A stretch of DNA of 64,000 bases from Crambe crambe (Eukaryota > Porifera > Demospongiae > Poecilosclerida > Crambeidae), in NCBI GenBank assembly GCA_963924555.1, contig OZ004582.1:6386001-6450000 (forward strand), written 5' to 3'. Below the pieces are notes generated by a model. The model saw only the letters and a list, made by a program, of their open reading frames with translations. It did not search any database and had not been told where the DNA came from. Below are positions 35,450 to 46,324 of the stretch, piece after piece. A program made the translations under genes and the position numbers. Within the stretch, counting starts at the first letter, position 1; each line of letters opens with the position of its first letter.

Positions 35450-38400
35450 AGGGTACAATGCAAGAAAGTGGACAAAAGTATTAATCAATAGCAGACACTT
35501 TGGGAATGCTTACCGCTTTCATTTTGCCAGTGGAGAAAGTAGGTGAGAGTGTTTGGCGGCCTACTCTCCATATCTCATCTCTGTCCAATCCTATACCTTG
35601 AGTTTCACCAGGTTTTCTTCCAAAAAAATCAGGCAATTTCTATAAATAAAAAATATGTTGCATACGTACGTACATGCCAACCTACGTAGATCAGCCTAAT
35701 ATCACGACACATGACCAAATTTCCCTAAACAATACATGTAGTTCATTTTCCTGGATCATCCCATTACTCCCATTCCTCATAATAATTGCAAAGTCTTTTT
35801 TGCTTTTTTTCTTTGGTGGTTCTTCAGCCATCGCTAGCTATATAGGGATTCAAACCAGCTGTTAGCTGAGTCAACATAATTATTATGTTAATTGTGGTCA
35901 TGTCACATTTTACTTAACTTATGCAACTGGCAGAGTGAAATCCCTGGACAAAATCTCAAAGTCCCTGGACTGTCCAGGGATCCCTGGATACTTGGCAACT
36001 ATGCTGTTGATGTGATCCTGGTAACTGGCTATTATAATAATTATTATGCTCACTTCTCTGTTGATAAAATTTTCAAAGTCCTTTATAGTGATCAGCTTTA
36101 TAAGTTCTGGGTCCTTCACTGAGACATAGGGACGAATCCCGAAATGAAACCTATGTTGAAGGAACTGGTGACTTTGGGATAAGCAGGAGGTTTTTATCTA
36201 TTTTTTTTTTTTTCAATTTGGTACCTCATAATAATAATATACTAGGGCAATGTGCAACATTATTTGACAGCGAGCGAGCAAGTATTCTTTAGTGCTTCAA
36301 ACTCTTTAGAAGATTTTGCTGTTGAATTTATATGTAACAAAGATAAGCCTAGAGCCTCTACAACTACTACTATAGCAATGTGCAACATTTGACAGTGAGC
36401 AATTAAAGTAGTTGAGTGCTTGATAATGCTGTCAGAGACAAAAGTCATGTAAGTGGCAGGAAGCTCCATACATAGAAAGCTGTAAATGCTTACCACAAGC
36501 ACTTAGATAAGCCAAGCCCCTCTATGACAAAAGGCTGTAGAAAACAATCTAGCTTGATTACAAGTGGAGCATGCACATTATGCACGTAAAGGTAAAGCGG
36601 TACTAATTGGGACATTGTACATACGCCTGGGGTATTTTGGAGTGTAGACCTAGATATATATTTTACAATTTCAATGAGTCATGACCTGCTCGCTGAAATA
36701 CTATATTAAGAGGTTGGCATATTAGTGGACAGTATGATTACAGGCAACTGCAGCTCCCCAGGAACTGATTAAAATAAATTTAAAGAAAGGGATTGGCTGA
36801 CCTTGCAATAGGTCCATAATCTTCATGTAGACATTTCAAGTATTTAACAAGTCCCTTGAAAAACAAATACAAAATATAAAGTACAACAACATTTGACAGC
36901 AAGTGAGCAAGCAAGTATTCTTGGAGCTGATAGGCTCTAATATCAGAGAGTGTGTTATCTAGTAGGGATGGCAGGTCAAAGGTCATAAGACTGTATAAGC
37001 TAAAAACTCTCTATCCTTGCCTCAGAAGGCTACATAGAAGAGTTAAAAAAAATCTAAAATTAATTTGCTAACATAAGAAGAAAAAAAAGATTTCTAAAAT
37101 TAACTTTTGTTCAGTTTGTTCATAATAATAATTTCAGATCAGTGTGCAGCTATGACATTGATATTGTTGCAATCTGCTTGAGCGCTATTTAGAGGCGTGC
37201 CTTTTGCTTTTTGTTCCAACTAAATGTAGACTAACCCTACATGGCCTTTTTTTTTAGCATAAATTTTTTTCCCTTCATGTATGTATTGTTGTTATGCATG
37301 ATACTTTTTAATTCCCAAGTATGTATGTACAATTGTATTTTTGTATGCATGATACTTTTTAAACTGACTTTCTCCACTCCATTCACTTAATAACATGCTT
37401 CATCATTTCCACCTCATTCAACATGCTCTGATTCCTTCAGCGCTGTTATCATGAATATTTTTTGTCAGTTCATCAGTCAAGCATTATCATCCATCATTAG
37501 ATAGTTACCTATTCATATTATTATCAGGCTCATTAAAAAGTAATTAAAAGCAGGTGTGGCTTGGGAAGTGGGCGTGGTTTTCAAAATTTTTCTGCGCGCA
37601 GATAGATAAAAGAACCCCCTTTTTAAAAATCCTAGATCCGCCCCTGCAGTGGGAGACTAAATGGAACTGTGAATTGTGACAAAATTTTGTGAATAACATG
37701 GCCAGCTGTTTCCATTTCAATTAGTGTGGGAGGAGAGGTTGCTGGATCTGGTTCAGTGTGATTGACTGCTCAATAGTGCTGGTGTATGAACAGTTAGTGT
37801 CTATGTGAGTTTTCAGGTCACGAAGATAGACAACCTTTTTACAGTGGTCTTTCTCGTACTTAGCTGTTGCAGCACTTTGTCTAAGAGTGGTTAAGGTGAG
37901 TGAAAACTGGATACTACCAATTGGTGGCCATAACCACAAGTGGGGCAAGGAAGAGTGCTAAGGTTAGACTTCTAAAGCAGCACAAACAACACAGAGGATG
38001 TTTGCATTGTAATTCTAGCTATATAGGTTCATCCAGGAAAGCATTGCAGGACTTGCACACCAGTTCATCAAAGCATGTGGATTTATTGATGAATCTATCA
38101 GTGGATAAATTAAGGGATAGAGCATCGATCTGTACCTGGGACCATGCAGCAACCTATCGAATATGATCAGGAGGTACTTGGGACACCCTTGTATACTTGG
38201 TTTCGATTTCATTGGTCTACCATCTAATTTCCTACCCTCCACCATGTTGCATGTATTGCACTTTTTGTCCACATGCTCTGTCCATTGGTGTAGGGGGAAG
38301 GAAGTCCTATATACTTCACCATCCTTGGCTGCTTTTCTCATCCGCTTCATGATGAGATAGCATGCATTACAGAGGGTGGATCGAGGGTTCATAAGGGATA

Positions 38401-39302
38401 TAGTGGATTCAATACACTCCTGGTCCCTTTTTCTTTGTCTCACAGGTATGCTGCTGGCATCATAAGATATTCTACCAAGCTTCATGGTACAGCATCTGCA
38501 GAGGGATTCCAAGATCTTCCATACAGGGCCCGTTAAAGAGTGTTAATTGTTTTTTGTGTGTAATATGATTTTTAATGTGTGAAGCAACTTCCTGAGTGGT
38601 TGGCTTAGCTTACCTATGGATGGCTTAATTATATTCATAAAAACCTCAGGTCACCCAGGCTGAATGGCCTGTGAAGTGGGCCCACCTTGGGCTTCTCAAA
38701 AAGGAGCAGCTGTAAATACTGCTTGCAAAGTAGTACTATGTGGTGTCTGGGCTTGCCTAGTTTGTTTTAGCAGTTAGGATTGCCTTAGAAAGGGTAATAT
38801 CACTATTAGCTGTCAAAACAGTCAATTTATAGAGGCCTGAATGTTTTTCCAGTAGCCATCACAACTGTGGGTACCTGCCAGGAAGTATTATTTCTAATTA
38901 TTCGTTTTTGTCCGTGCTGAAACACCTGTGTGAGGCGCACTTCTACTGCTTATAGCTCCGTGGTGGTTTAAGATTTAGCTTCAAGTGTAGTATCAATGAA
39001 CTTCTAAGGCTATGGGCTATAGCGTGGTACTAATAACTCCATTTTGAAATTCTGAACGAAGTGGTCCCTTTTCTCAAATTCGGTCACAATTAATGCTTGG
39101 AAATAAACTACTAAACTATGTTACCTTTGGTCTTCTCTAGGCTTATAGTTGGCACTTTGTAGTGCCAGGGAGCAAGAAACTGGTTTCTGTCTAATCTAGT
39201 TTGCCCCTCAGTGTGTGGAAATAATGTTCACGTTGCTTATTCAGCTTTTTCACTAGAAAATATCATTCATTTTCTACTTGGTAGCTATGCGGTTGCCCTT
39301 GA

Positions 39303-39338
<36 letters not shown>

Positions 39339-40195
39339 AAAAAGAAGAAGGAACAAAACAGAACTAACCAATTTAGAGAAGTCTTGATAATGTCCAAAGA
39401 AGAAGGAAGGGGGAGGTCCTTTGATTCCACTTCCCTTGAACTCTTGAAAAGCAAAGTAGGAGAACCTAGCAATGCAAAATTAGATCACAAAGCAAAGGAA
39501 GTTTTTATTAATATTATACAAGAGTGGAGGAAGCTAAATCATTATATTGCCAGTCATGCATGCACACTTTGTATTAGATCGCCATGTAGCATCATATTCA
39601 TAAGGCGATGTGTTAGTTTGGGAGAAAAAATAGTTAGCTACTGGAAAGAATTGGTAGGGTCAAAGACCTAATCCTGCAATAATTATTATAACAACTATAG
39701 GACTGGTATAGACCTTTTCCAAAAAAGAAATTGAATGACCTAGGAAGAATCACTCTTTTAATGCTACAAGCCACATCTACTTGTTGATTTAGCCTAGACA
39801 GAGTCATATTCATAGCTGGAATACTTTGTGTAGGTAGCTTTTTCTGCTTTAGCCAGCATAGATGATCTACAATATATTGCTAGTACAAATTTAGCCCACC
39901 AATAGATGTGGCCAATAGAGTGGCAATAATTTCCTCCATGGAAAGGGTATGTAGCTAAAGGAACCAACTCTCAATCATGCATGGTATGCACGATCAAATC
40001 ACCCCCATGGAAGGATGAAAGGAAAGCATCATCTGTCAAAGTAGCTACAGTGTAATTCATCCCTAGCTTTTTTTTAATAAGCTTAGACATTTTTAGCTCA
40101 ATGACCTACCTGAAATAGATATACAAACATATCACCAACACAAAGACGAGGAAGCCAACCCCCAAAAGAGGCAGCAAATTCCCGGCAATTACCAT
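27869..40195 (-). CDS. cytochrome P450 gene C, complete, 520 aa, altered I-helix
   Basis: Thirteen in-phase exons: 40195-40110, 39465-39369, 36854-36802, 36150-36054, 35639-35514, 34727-34639, 33588-33413, 32485-32352, 31010-30777, 29929-29838, 29170-29033, 28620-28461 and 27949-27869. The anchor reads MVIAGNLLPLLGVGFLVFVL. WRVGR, ExxR (E384-S-L-R387) and the heme loop FGSGRRNCIG (Cys465) are kept. The I-helix proton-relay motif, AGYETT in gene B, reads A326-G-F-A-G-T-S here, so the acid and the first Thr are gone. In known P450s this change accompanies isomerase/dehydratase chemistry or loss of oxygen activation. Exon 10 uses a donor that adds two codons relative to gene B. No stop or frameshift is seen, which argues for a working protein with altered chemistry; recent decay is the alternative. 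Confidence 0.9.
29990..30720. mobile_element. interspersed element, copy 1 (partner 49,950-50,700)
   Basis: Shares blocks with 49,950-50,700: ATAAATCYACTC, AAAAGGAGACA, GGCACAGTACT, AGATTCACC-RATCCATCT and CTCGACYTCCAAGTATAG. It ends in an inverted-repeat hairpin built from AACAAGGGTAGG and CCAGCCAACAATCCCTA sequences. It lies in intron 9 of P450 gene C. Confidence 0.7.
31307..32300. mobile_element. about 1-kb element with 43-bp TIRs
   Basis: The left end ATGTGACACGCTATATG and the next 26 bases match the inverse of the right end with one mismatch. ATT flanks both sides (31,304-31,306 and 32,301-32,303), a possible 3-bp TSD as in PIF/Harbinger. A 68-codon frame (31,456-31,662) has no recognised domain. 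Its right end is about 50 bp from the gene C exon 8 donor. Confidence 0.75.
32560..32660. repeat. clustered GTCGACCA motifs
   Basis: GTCGACC or a one-base variant occurs about five times in 100 bp, in intron 7 of gene C. Confidence 0.6.
33055..33235. repeat. tandem palindromic repeat with TTCACTAGTGAA
   Basis: Three units, each with the palindrome TTCACTAGTGAA; between them ACATAATGTCCTGGGGACAT occurs twice. One unit contains the 28-base C run at 33,082-33,109. Confidence 0.8.
33922..34402. mobile_element. MITE with CGTAATCGTATAAATTTTCG ends
   Basis: The left end and the inverted right end share CGTAATCGTATAAATTTTCG. Intron 6 of gene C. The interior includes GATGCGCATGCG and a TCTAGATTTTAGTCTGGCG block. 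No coding frame. Confidence 0.75.
34796..34847. repeat. (GT)n microsatellite, left of an inserted MITE
   Basis: About 26 GT units directly abutting the CAGG end of the 34,848-35,404 element; the run resumes at 35,405. Confidence 0.9.
34848..35404. mobile_element. hAT-like MITE inserted in a (GT)n microsatellite
   Basis: The ends CAGGCCCGTACCCAGAG and CTGGGTATGGGCGCCTG are imperfect inverted partners. Both borders are GT repeats, so the duplicated target cannot be told from the array. The interior carries the GTGGGCATGGTCAGG / CCGCACACAAG blocks seen in the 3,809-4,270 and 37,540 repeats. Confidence 0.75.
35405..35447. repeat. (GT)n microsatellite, right of the MITE
   Basis: About 21 GT units, the other half of the interrupted microsatellite. 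Confidence 0.9.
36240..36700. repeat. interspersed repeat, second copy of the 13,140 family
   Basis: Matches 13,140-13,690 in order, and its end continues into TTTTACAATTTCAATGAGTC, also found at about 14,918. Further pieces lie at 36,885-36,985 and 49,195-49,280 (GTAGGGATGGCAGGTCAAAG). Intron 3 of gene C. Confidence 0.65.
37721..38512 (-). pseudogene. RAG1 N-terminus-like zinc-finger fragment (N-RAG-TP-like), decayed
   Basis: The minus strand from 38,512 reads CRCC...VRQRKRD, then LCNACYLIMKRM, then W-TEH-x4-CNTC...GRP. After frame changes it gives VCKSCNAFLDEP, LQCKHPLCCLCC and CPTCG, and later KDHCKKVVYLRDLKTHIDTN. This order (CxxC, CxxC with WxxH and CxxC, C3HC4 RING with CKH, then a C2H2-like finger) is that of the RAG1 N-terminal region. 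Such regions are also carried by N-RAG-TP transposons known from invertebrates. At least three frame breaks are present, and there is no RAG1 core. It sits in intron 2 of P450 gene C. Identification is from motif order by eye. Confidence 0.65.
39301..39345. repeat. (GAAA)n microsatellite
   Basis: About ten GAAA units, 25 bp beyond the donor of gene C exon 2. Confidence 0.9.
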
Positions 40196-40386
40196 TGCGA
40201 TAAGGAGCTCAAGAAGTCTCGTGCAGATGACTGGACACTCTGGAATGCAGTCACATTAGTTATACTGTACTACGTGGGTGTAATTTAATAAATTCTTCCT
40301 GTCTAGATTGTCTAGGAGATACAACATTCTTCCTGTAACCCTTGTTTATGTATGTTGCACAGCTTGTTAGCTAGAGTAATTTATTA

Positions 40387-40563
40387 AGTAGCTAATAAAG
40401 CAGATTGCAGTGATCTTGCAAGAACAGTAAAACCAAAATTTACATAGCCTCTTTTCAAGGGACTTAACTAGCTATGGCTTTGGAGTTGGGCTACTTGAAA
40501 GGAGGCAATGTAAATTTAGGCTTTAGTATTCTGAATTATGTTGCAAGATCACTGCAATCTGCT
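40387..40563. mobile_element. palindromic MITE upstream of P450 gene C
   Basis: GCAGATTGCAGTGATCTTGC opens the element and its inverse closes it; AAATTTACATWGCCTC and TTTCAAG also pair. It lies within 370 bp upstream of the gene C start codon. Confidence 0.8.
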
Positions 40564-40779
40564 GTACCAATGATTATGAAATCTAAGGTCCTATGAGGGC
40601 TCTGTTATCATAACTTGTAACTTGGACAGGAAGTTTAAGACTGTCTAGACTGACAGGAAGTTTAAGCAAGTTTGAGCTCACCGTTTTTGGCTATAGCTCT
40701 CTCCCTCATGATGTACATCCTCTAGCCTACCATTAGTCATGTCTATAGCTATACTAGCTAGCTTGTAGTCATAACTTAC

Positions 40780-42919
40780 AAAGAAGCATTATGATAAAAT
40801 AGTGATTTTTTACGGTTTCCTTCTCCTTTGTCTTAAAGCTGCCAAAAACATATAGCTACCAGCTTCTGTCAGCTCGTCTGATTCATTCCTCTGAATGTTT
40901 ATCACTCGACCAAAGGCAGTAGCTAATAGCTATGACTTCCGTGGCATAACGATGATAGATTCTATAATTTTCATATTAAAGCTACATACATAGCTATATA
41001 CTGTAGGAGACATGCATAGAAAGTGTAATAGAGGTTGCCCTTTTCTCGGAGAGTCCACTATAATAGTTCATTTCATTCTATTAAGGATTACACTGTAATT
41101 GGGACAGTCCTAACTCTCAGATAGAAATCAAACATTAAATTTTTCGGGCATTTCATACACACGTACTTTAGCATCCATAACTCATGATTACTATAGTATT
41201 CATACACGCATGCATGCATGCTTTAAGGCTGACATGTAAGAAATTAATTAAACAACGAAATGGATTATAGAACACAGATAGAGGTTTGGATCAAAGCTAC
41301 CTGGGAGTATTAAAATCACTATAAGTGTTACATATGTACTCCAAGAGTTTGAAACTTTTATCCATGTCAGCATGTTCTCTGAAGATTTCCACAAGTGTTT
41401 TCACACTATTATGGATCAGAGGAGTCATCTGTATAGGAATTGAATAAGCAAGCATGCAAGGAAGACAAGCTACATAATTATAAAATGTACATGAAATGTA
41501 AAACTTAGTATTAATAGTTAACTCAGGAATGATTAAATTTTAATAAAGAGCTTAAAATGATACCAATAACTGTTTTGAATTTTGATCCATACTATCAAAC
41601 AATTATAATACATTTACAGTTCTTTAAGCATGCATCCTTGCAGGAGTGGAGAGGAGGAAGAAGGGGATAGCCAAGGATTCTTCTATTGTTAATCAACTGA
41701 AGTAGATGTATATGCAGCTAGGTAGATAGCTTACTGGTTTCAATTTGGCAGTGGAGAATGTTGGGGAGAGAGTTTGGCGGCCTAGCTACTTTCCACATCT
41801 CATCTCTGTCCATTGCTAAACCTTGAGTTTCATTCCAAAAAAATCTGTATTGTTGTTATAATAGTAGCTAATATATATAATTGTTGTACTTACTGATCTA
41901 TTGACAAAATATTCAAAATCCTTTATACTGATCAGCTTCACAAGTTCTGGGTCCTTTGTACTGAGATACAAGGTCTAATCCCGTAAAAATACCTGTCACA
42001 AGTATAATAGTGGATAGAACTGGTTAGAGCTAAAAGAGAGAATACTGACCTTATAATAGGTCCATGATCTTCATGAAGACATTTGATGTATTCAAGTTGT
42101 CCCTTAAAAACATGGCTACGAAAATTTAGGAAAAAAATAGATGTTAATAGCTAATAAAGAGAACCACTTCCACACTTCCATCACATGCAGACATCATGAA
42201 GTTTCAAAAAACATGGGGCAATTAATAGTTTTTTCATCATGAAGGATTCTTTTTTCCTTTATCCATTGGCCTACATATTATGCTTGTATGAAGTGATTAA
42301 CCCACTTACCTACATTGCCTGTACTATTATAGATGTCTGACTCTGATTGCAAACCACAGAGATGGAACTCCATAACTAAAAGCTGTGGTAGCTATTATAT
42401 GTAAACAGCCAATGGAAATCCTCTCCAGATCTATTATCAGGCCATCCAACTTTGTCTACTGTTAGCTGTGGTTGCTCGATTGAACAACAACAACAACAAC
42501 AACAACATACATCGAGAGCTTTATAATAGATATGTCTCAATAATTTCCAAAGAAGGAAGGAGGTGGTCCTTTGATTCCACTTCCCTTGAACTCTTGAAAA
42601 GCAAAGTAGGAGAACCTGAATAGTAGCCAATGTCAGCCATACAGAATTAGTAGATCAAAGAAAGGGCTAATTCAGAGAATTTATTATTTTTTTATTACTA
42701 TCAAATATGGTAGCTACTAGCCTAATTAACTTGGGTATGATCTATAGCCTCACATGCCCACCCCTCATGCAGACTAGGCATGATCAGGATTATTAGCATC
42801 AGTAATTCGCCCCTAGCTATTTAATAGCTTAATGTACCTAAAATAAATATGCAAACATATCACCACCACAAAGAGGCCACCCCCAAGAGAGACAGCAAAC
42901 TGCCAGTAATTATTGCCAT
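40780..42919 (-). pseudogene. truncated P450 copy D (exons 1-7 only)
   Basis: This is closest to gene C in wording. Recognisable exons lie near 42,919-42,835, 42,628-42,540, 42,115-42,056, 41,993-41,890, 41,835-41,741, 41,430-41,337 and 40,965-40,780. Exon 1 has lost one T in the anchor and shifts frame. Exon 2 carries TGA where gene C has CAA. Exon 4 is shifted at the SVKDP position. Exons 5 and 7 carry TAGC-like insertions that shift the frame. Exon 6 is intact. No I-helix, ExxR or heme exon follows; gene C's first exon begins only about 585 bp further left. Loss of the 3' half by unequal crossing over with the neighbouring gene is a plausible origin. Confidence 0.87.
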
Positions 42920-43917
42920 TATTGTCACCAGAGCCCTTGATCTCAGCTATATGTCTAGGCACCGCCGACCCTTTACTTCTTTTTATAGACCATTTTTTGT
43001 CGGGGTTGCGACTCCCACCCACGTCACGCACGCGATTAGCTAGGACGCGCGCTACTCGCGTATATATAGGGGCAGCTAATATTTTTTTCAGAGAGCAACC
43101 TGTATCAGAGCATTTTACGCGGTCCTATTTTACTTCTCCAGAATACCTATCACAAAGAAGGTATGCTGAAAAGCTCAAGATTGACTTGCCTGATCCATAT
43201 GGTACCAGGAGTTATGTGATGTTTAAGTGGCCAAACATCCAGTTTGGAGATTCTAATTGATCCTTTTTCTCGCGCGAATAATGGAAATGTGGTAAAGGGT
43301 CGATTACTTACTATTCGCGCGGCGCGGCGCGGCGGCGCGGCCAAGTACCGAGGCGTGGCTTAATACTGGGCGTGGCCTAATGCACATGATGTGATTTCCT
43401 GGCTCCGACCAAGGTGTGCTCTCTTTGTGGGACACGATCGATCAGCAGAGCAAGCTAAGGAGCAAGATCTCTTCCCTTCAGTACAAGGCGCAATGGCAAA
43501 TGGTGAGCTAATTTCGACCCACAGGTTCGATCCACAGGTTCGATCCACACTAGTTAGTCCAGATGGCCAGATGGCCAGCTAGTTTAAGCTTCATTAACTG
43601 GCTAGTTGGCAAACTTAGTAATTTTTTATTGCTGTGATGACTACAATGAGTTAATTTTTTTTCCTGTGATGACTACAAGTGAGTGAATTTTTTTTTCCTG
43701 TGATGATCATATCAGCTACAATGAGTGGGTTGTTTTGTCGAGTTTAAAGCTCCACCTGATTCTATTGCTAACTACCAAATTTGGCAACCCTTTGTCTACT
43801 CTTTGAGGTAGCCATCAGGATTCCCCCCCTTCCCCAAATTCTGCATAAAGAACACATTATTATGTCATTTTTTGAACCTCTCTAGCTCTATAGTATAAAG
43901 TGTCAGAGTATTAAACT
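42920..43917. other. gap right of the P450 cluster
   Basis: Holds a GC-rich island (about 43,015-43,345, GCGCGGCGCGGCGGCGCGG near 43,320) and an open frame to 43,260 with no recognised domain. 42,953-42,985 and the inverse of about 43,290 share GGTCGACCCTTTAC-like text, so a small inverted-repeat element is possible. Short duplications of CAGGTTCGATCCACA (43,520) and TGATGACTACAA (43,635-43,680) follow. Confidence 0.35.
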
Positions 43918-44446
43918 TAGTCTGGTGCCATCAACCCTTTACTTCCTTTCATTGGTGGGCGGGGGAAGGAAGGGGTCTGGTTTCTCTAGCATCAACGACT
44001 TGTTCATGGATGTGCATGAAGTACTCATCAATTCCTGTGAGTGGGTGTGACATAATAAACATGCGAGTGTGATGGATGCTGTCTAGTTTGCGGTGGATCT
44101 ACTGCTCCTGGCAACAGGAGAGTTATAGGACAGAGATGATCAAGTAGTGCTGGCAAGCACTGAAAGCAGGCACTCTTGCCAAATCCTGTTAGCAAAACTA
44201 CACTTCAACATCCCTGCATAGGCCCAACTGCTGAAAAACCCTAGTGAGCACATCTGACGAAGGTTGTAACTCCATCAAGCTAGCTGCCTTAGAAACTATG
44301 ATGCACAGATATTATCAGACTTCAGTGCTGCAATCTGATTGGCCACACAATTATAGTTGTGCAAGTCATTGCTGCTAGAGGCACCAGACCCTTTCCTTCC
44401 CCCGCCCACCGATAAAAGGAAGTAAAGTGACGGTGGTGCCAGACTA
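43918..44446. mobile_element. Mutator-type MITE, 529 bp, 9-bp TSD
   Basis: TATTAAACT flanks both ends exactly (43,909-43,917 and 44,447-44,455). The ends TAGTCTGGTGCCA and TGGTGCCAGACTA lead into about 63 bp of imperfect TIR that includes GGTGGGCGGGGGAAGGAA. No coding frame. The duplication length fits Mutator-like elements. Confidence 0.87.
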
Positions 44447-44455
44447 TATTAAACT

Positions 44456-46324
44456 GTGGCTTCATTCTTTAACCTGACACTCAAAAGAGAATTATTTCAG
44501 CTAGCAGGAGTTTATCCCACTGTAATACCCTGCTTCTTGACATACAGCGGTTTTCAGCAATTGAAACATACATGTTGATCAACACTTTGCCATGTTGAAA
44601 ACTGCTGTAAAACCAGCTCTTACACATACAGGTATCATAAGCAAATTCGTTGCATCTGTTCCATGAATTATGATGCAGTTGAAACAATTTTAGTCAACCC
44701 ACAATTGGGGAATGTAAATGACCAGTGTATGTTATTTCTCTAAGATGGATGACTTAGGCAGTGTCTTTTATGATCGTATCAACAGATCATCCTTACCTTA
44801 CCTTAAGTATGGTGTATTATGCTTGTTTTTTTGTAATGTTTGTTTCATAAATGGAGTCTTGTCAACACAGGACTTTTCTCGCCTTGTATGCAGAGCTAAT
44901 GGGAACCTTGGTCCCCCCCAAGCTTTAAATGGATTCCCTCTCTTTCTTTGGGTAACTCCTTCAAGTGTGCCTTCATTTTAAAAACAACAACAACTCTTCT
45001 TCACTTGGGAAAGGTGAAGCATAGTGGGGCAAGGATTCCACATAATCATGATGATTAGAACTACGTTGGATTCTCAGCCACTTTTTTTCTAGGGCCCCCA
45101 ATTGCCTTCTTGGCTGTAATTTAGAAAATATTGACATCATGGAAGCAGTGTGTGCTTCATAACTTCACACATCTTCAAAACTTATAGTCGTATCAAAGTG
45201 ATAATCAAATCTGTTGTGTAAAGAAAACATTAATGCAAAGAGGAAATGCTAATATAATATCATAATATTAGAAGATGAACCTGGTGATATACATAGAAGA
45301 CACTCTTACACTGTGACCTCAAATATCCGGGTTCTCCACAAAGGGTGTTAGAGAGGTGCAACACCACTCTGATGGGGCTAATTTTTCTTTCATGTGGTTT
45401 AAAACAATGTATTTTAATAGCCACAAGAATATCAAAATCCTTTAATATGGTATTCAAGCACTGCTCTGATCAGTTCCACTGCGTGGGAGAACCCTGAATA
45501 TGAGATTTGATATTCCTTTTCTGTCGGACTTTTCATCTGTAATGAGATTTGTTTGGATCTTCCTTGGGCCTCTGGTGCCTTCATGATCAGCAGTATGCAT
45601 ATCATGTGACTGTGTATTTTCGTAATGAGGAACTTTGTGGTCGCAATGTGTTGGGTTTTTTCTATGTCTTCAATTACCTATTCTCACATTTATGGAAATA
45701 ATAATTAGATCTCAATACTTTCTTTTACTTTGTGTGTCCCCACTACTGAAAGGTGTACCGTGTAATGTTAAGTTTTTGTGGAGTCAAACTTTCGTGCTTT
45801 TTTGCAAGAATCATCCCAAACTCCTGTCATAATGTTCGATAATAATTATTGTTTAGACTATCTCTACAACTTGTAGTCGGCCAAATATCCGGATGTGTCT
45901 TTAAATATTTATGTAGCAGAGGGCCCAAAAAGTGTCCTGAATATAGAGGTTTTTGGGAGTCCACAACCACTGGTTCTCCCCCCAATACTGCAATACTGTC
46001 TGGAGTACATAGTAATGATTAAAAGAGGTCTACTCCCAATGCTGCATTTCAGGGAGTCCACATATTTTGGGGTTCCACTCTAATGATTAAAAGGGTTCTC
46101 CCCCCCAATACTGCAATACTCTCTGGTTCTGCATTTCAGGGAGTCCACATAATTTTAGGGGTTCCACTCTAATGATTAAAAGGGTTCTCCCCCCAATACT
46201 GTAATACTGTCTGGAATATAGCATTACATATTTAGGGATTCGTTATTAGCATTTACCTTATTAGGTATTGTGATAACTTATCATTATTATTATTGTTATT
46301 GTGATTGGTATTTTACCTTAATAG
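44456..46324. other. gene-poor stretch with tandem repeats
   Basis: No supported gene was found between the MITE and the exon at 46,325. A tandem repeat (45,955-46,215, unit about 115 bp) contains GGTTCTCCCCCCAATACTG and GGGAGTCCACA blocks. Confidence 0.5.
45955..46215. repeat. tandem repeat, about 115-bp unit
   Basis: Units share CCCCAATACTGCAATACT, GCATTTCAGGGAGTCCACAT and GGGGTTCCACTCTAATGATT. Confidence 0.75.

Noticed and set aside
34795..35491. VCVCVC and THTHTH frames
   Set aside because: They are read through GT microsatellites and MITE sequence.
36801..36814. Apparent GC-AG donor (ATT|GCAAGG) in P450 gene C exon 3
   Set aside because: Using the next GT (GTCAGC) instead restores phase with exon 4 and agrees with genes A and B, so no unusual splice is needed.
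44718..44981. 87-codon plus-strand hydrophobic frame
   Set aside because: Low complexity, no recognised domain and no supporting splice or promoter signals.
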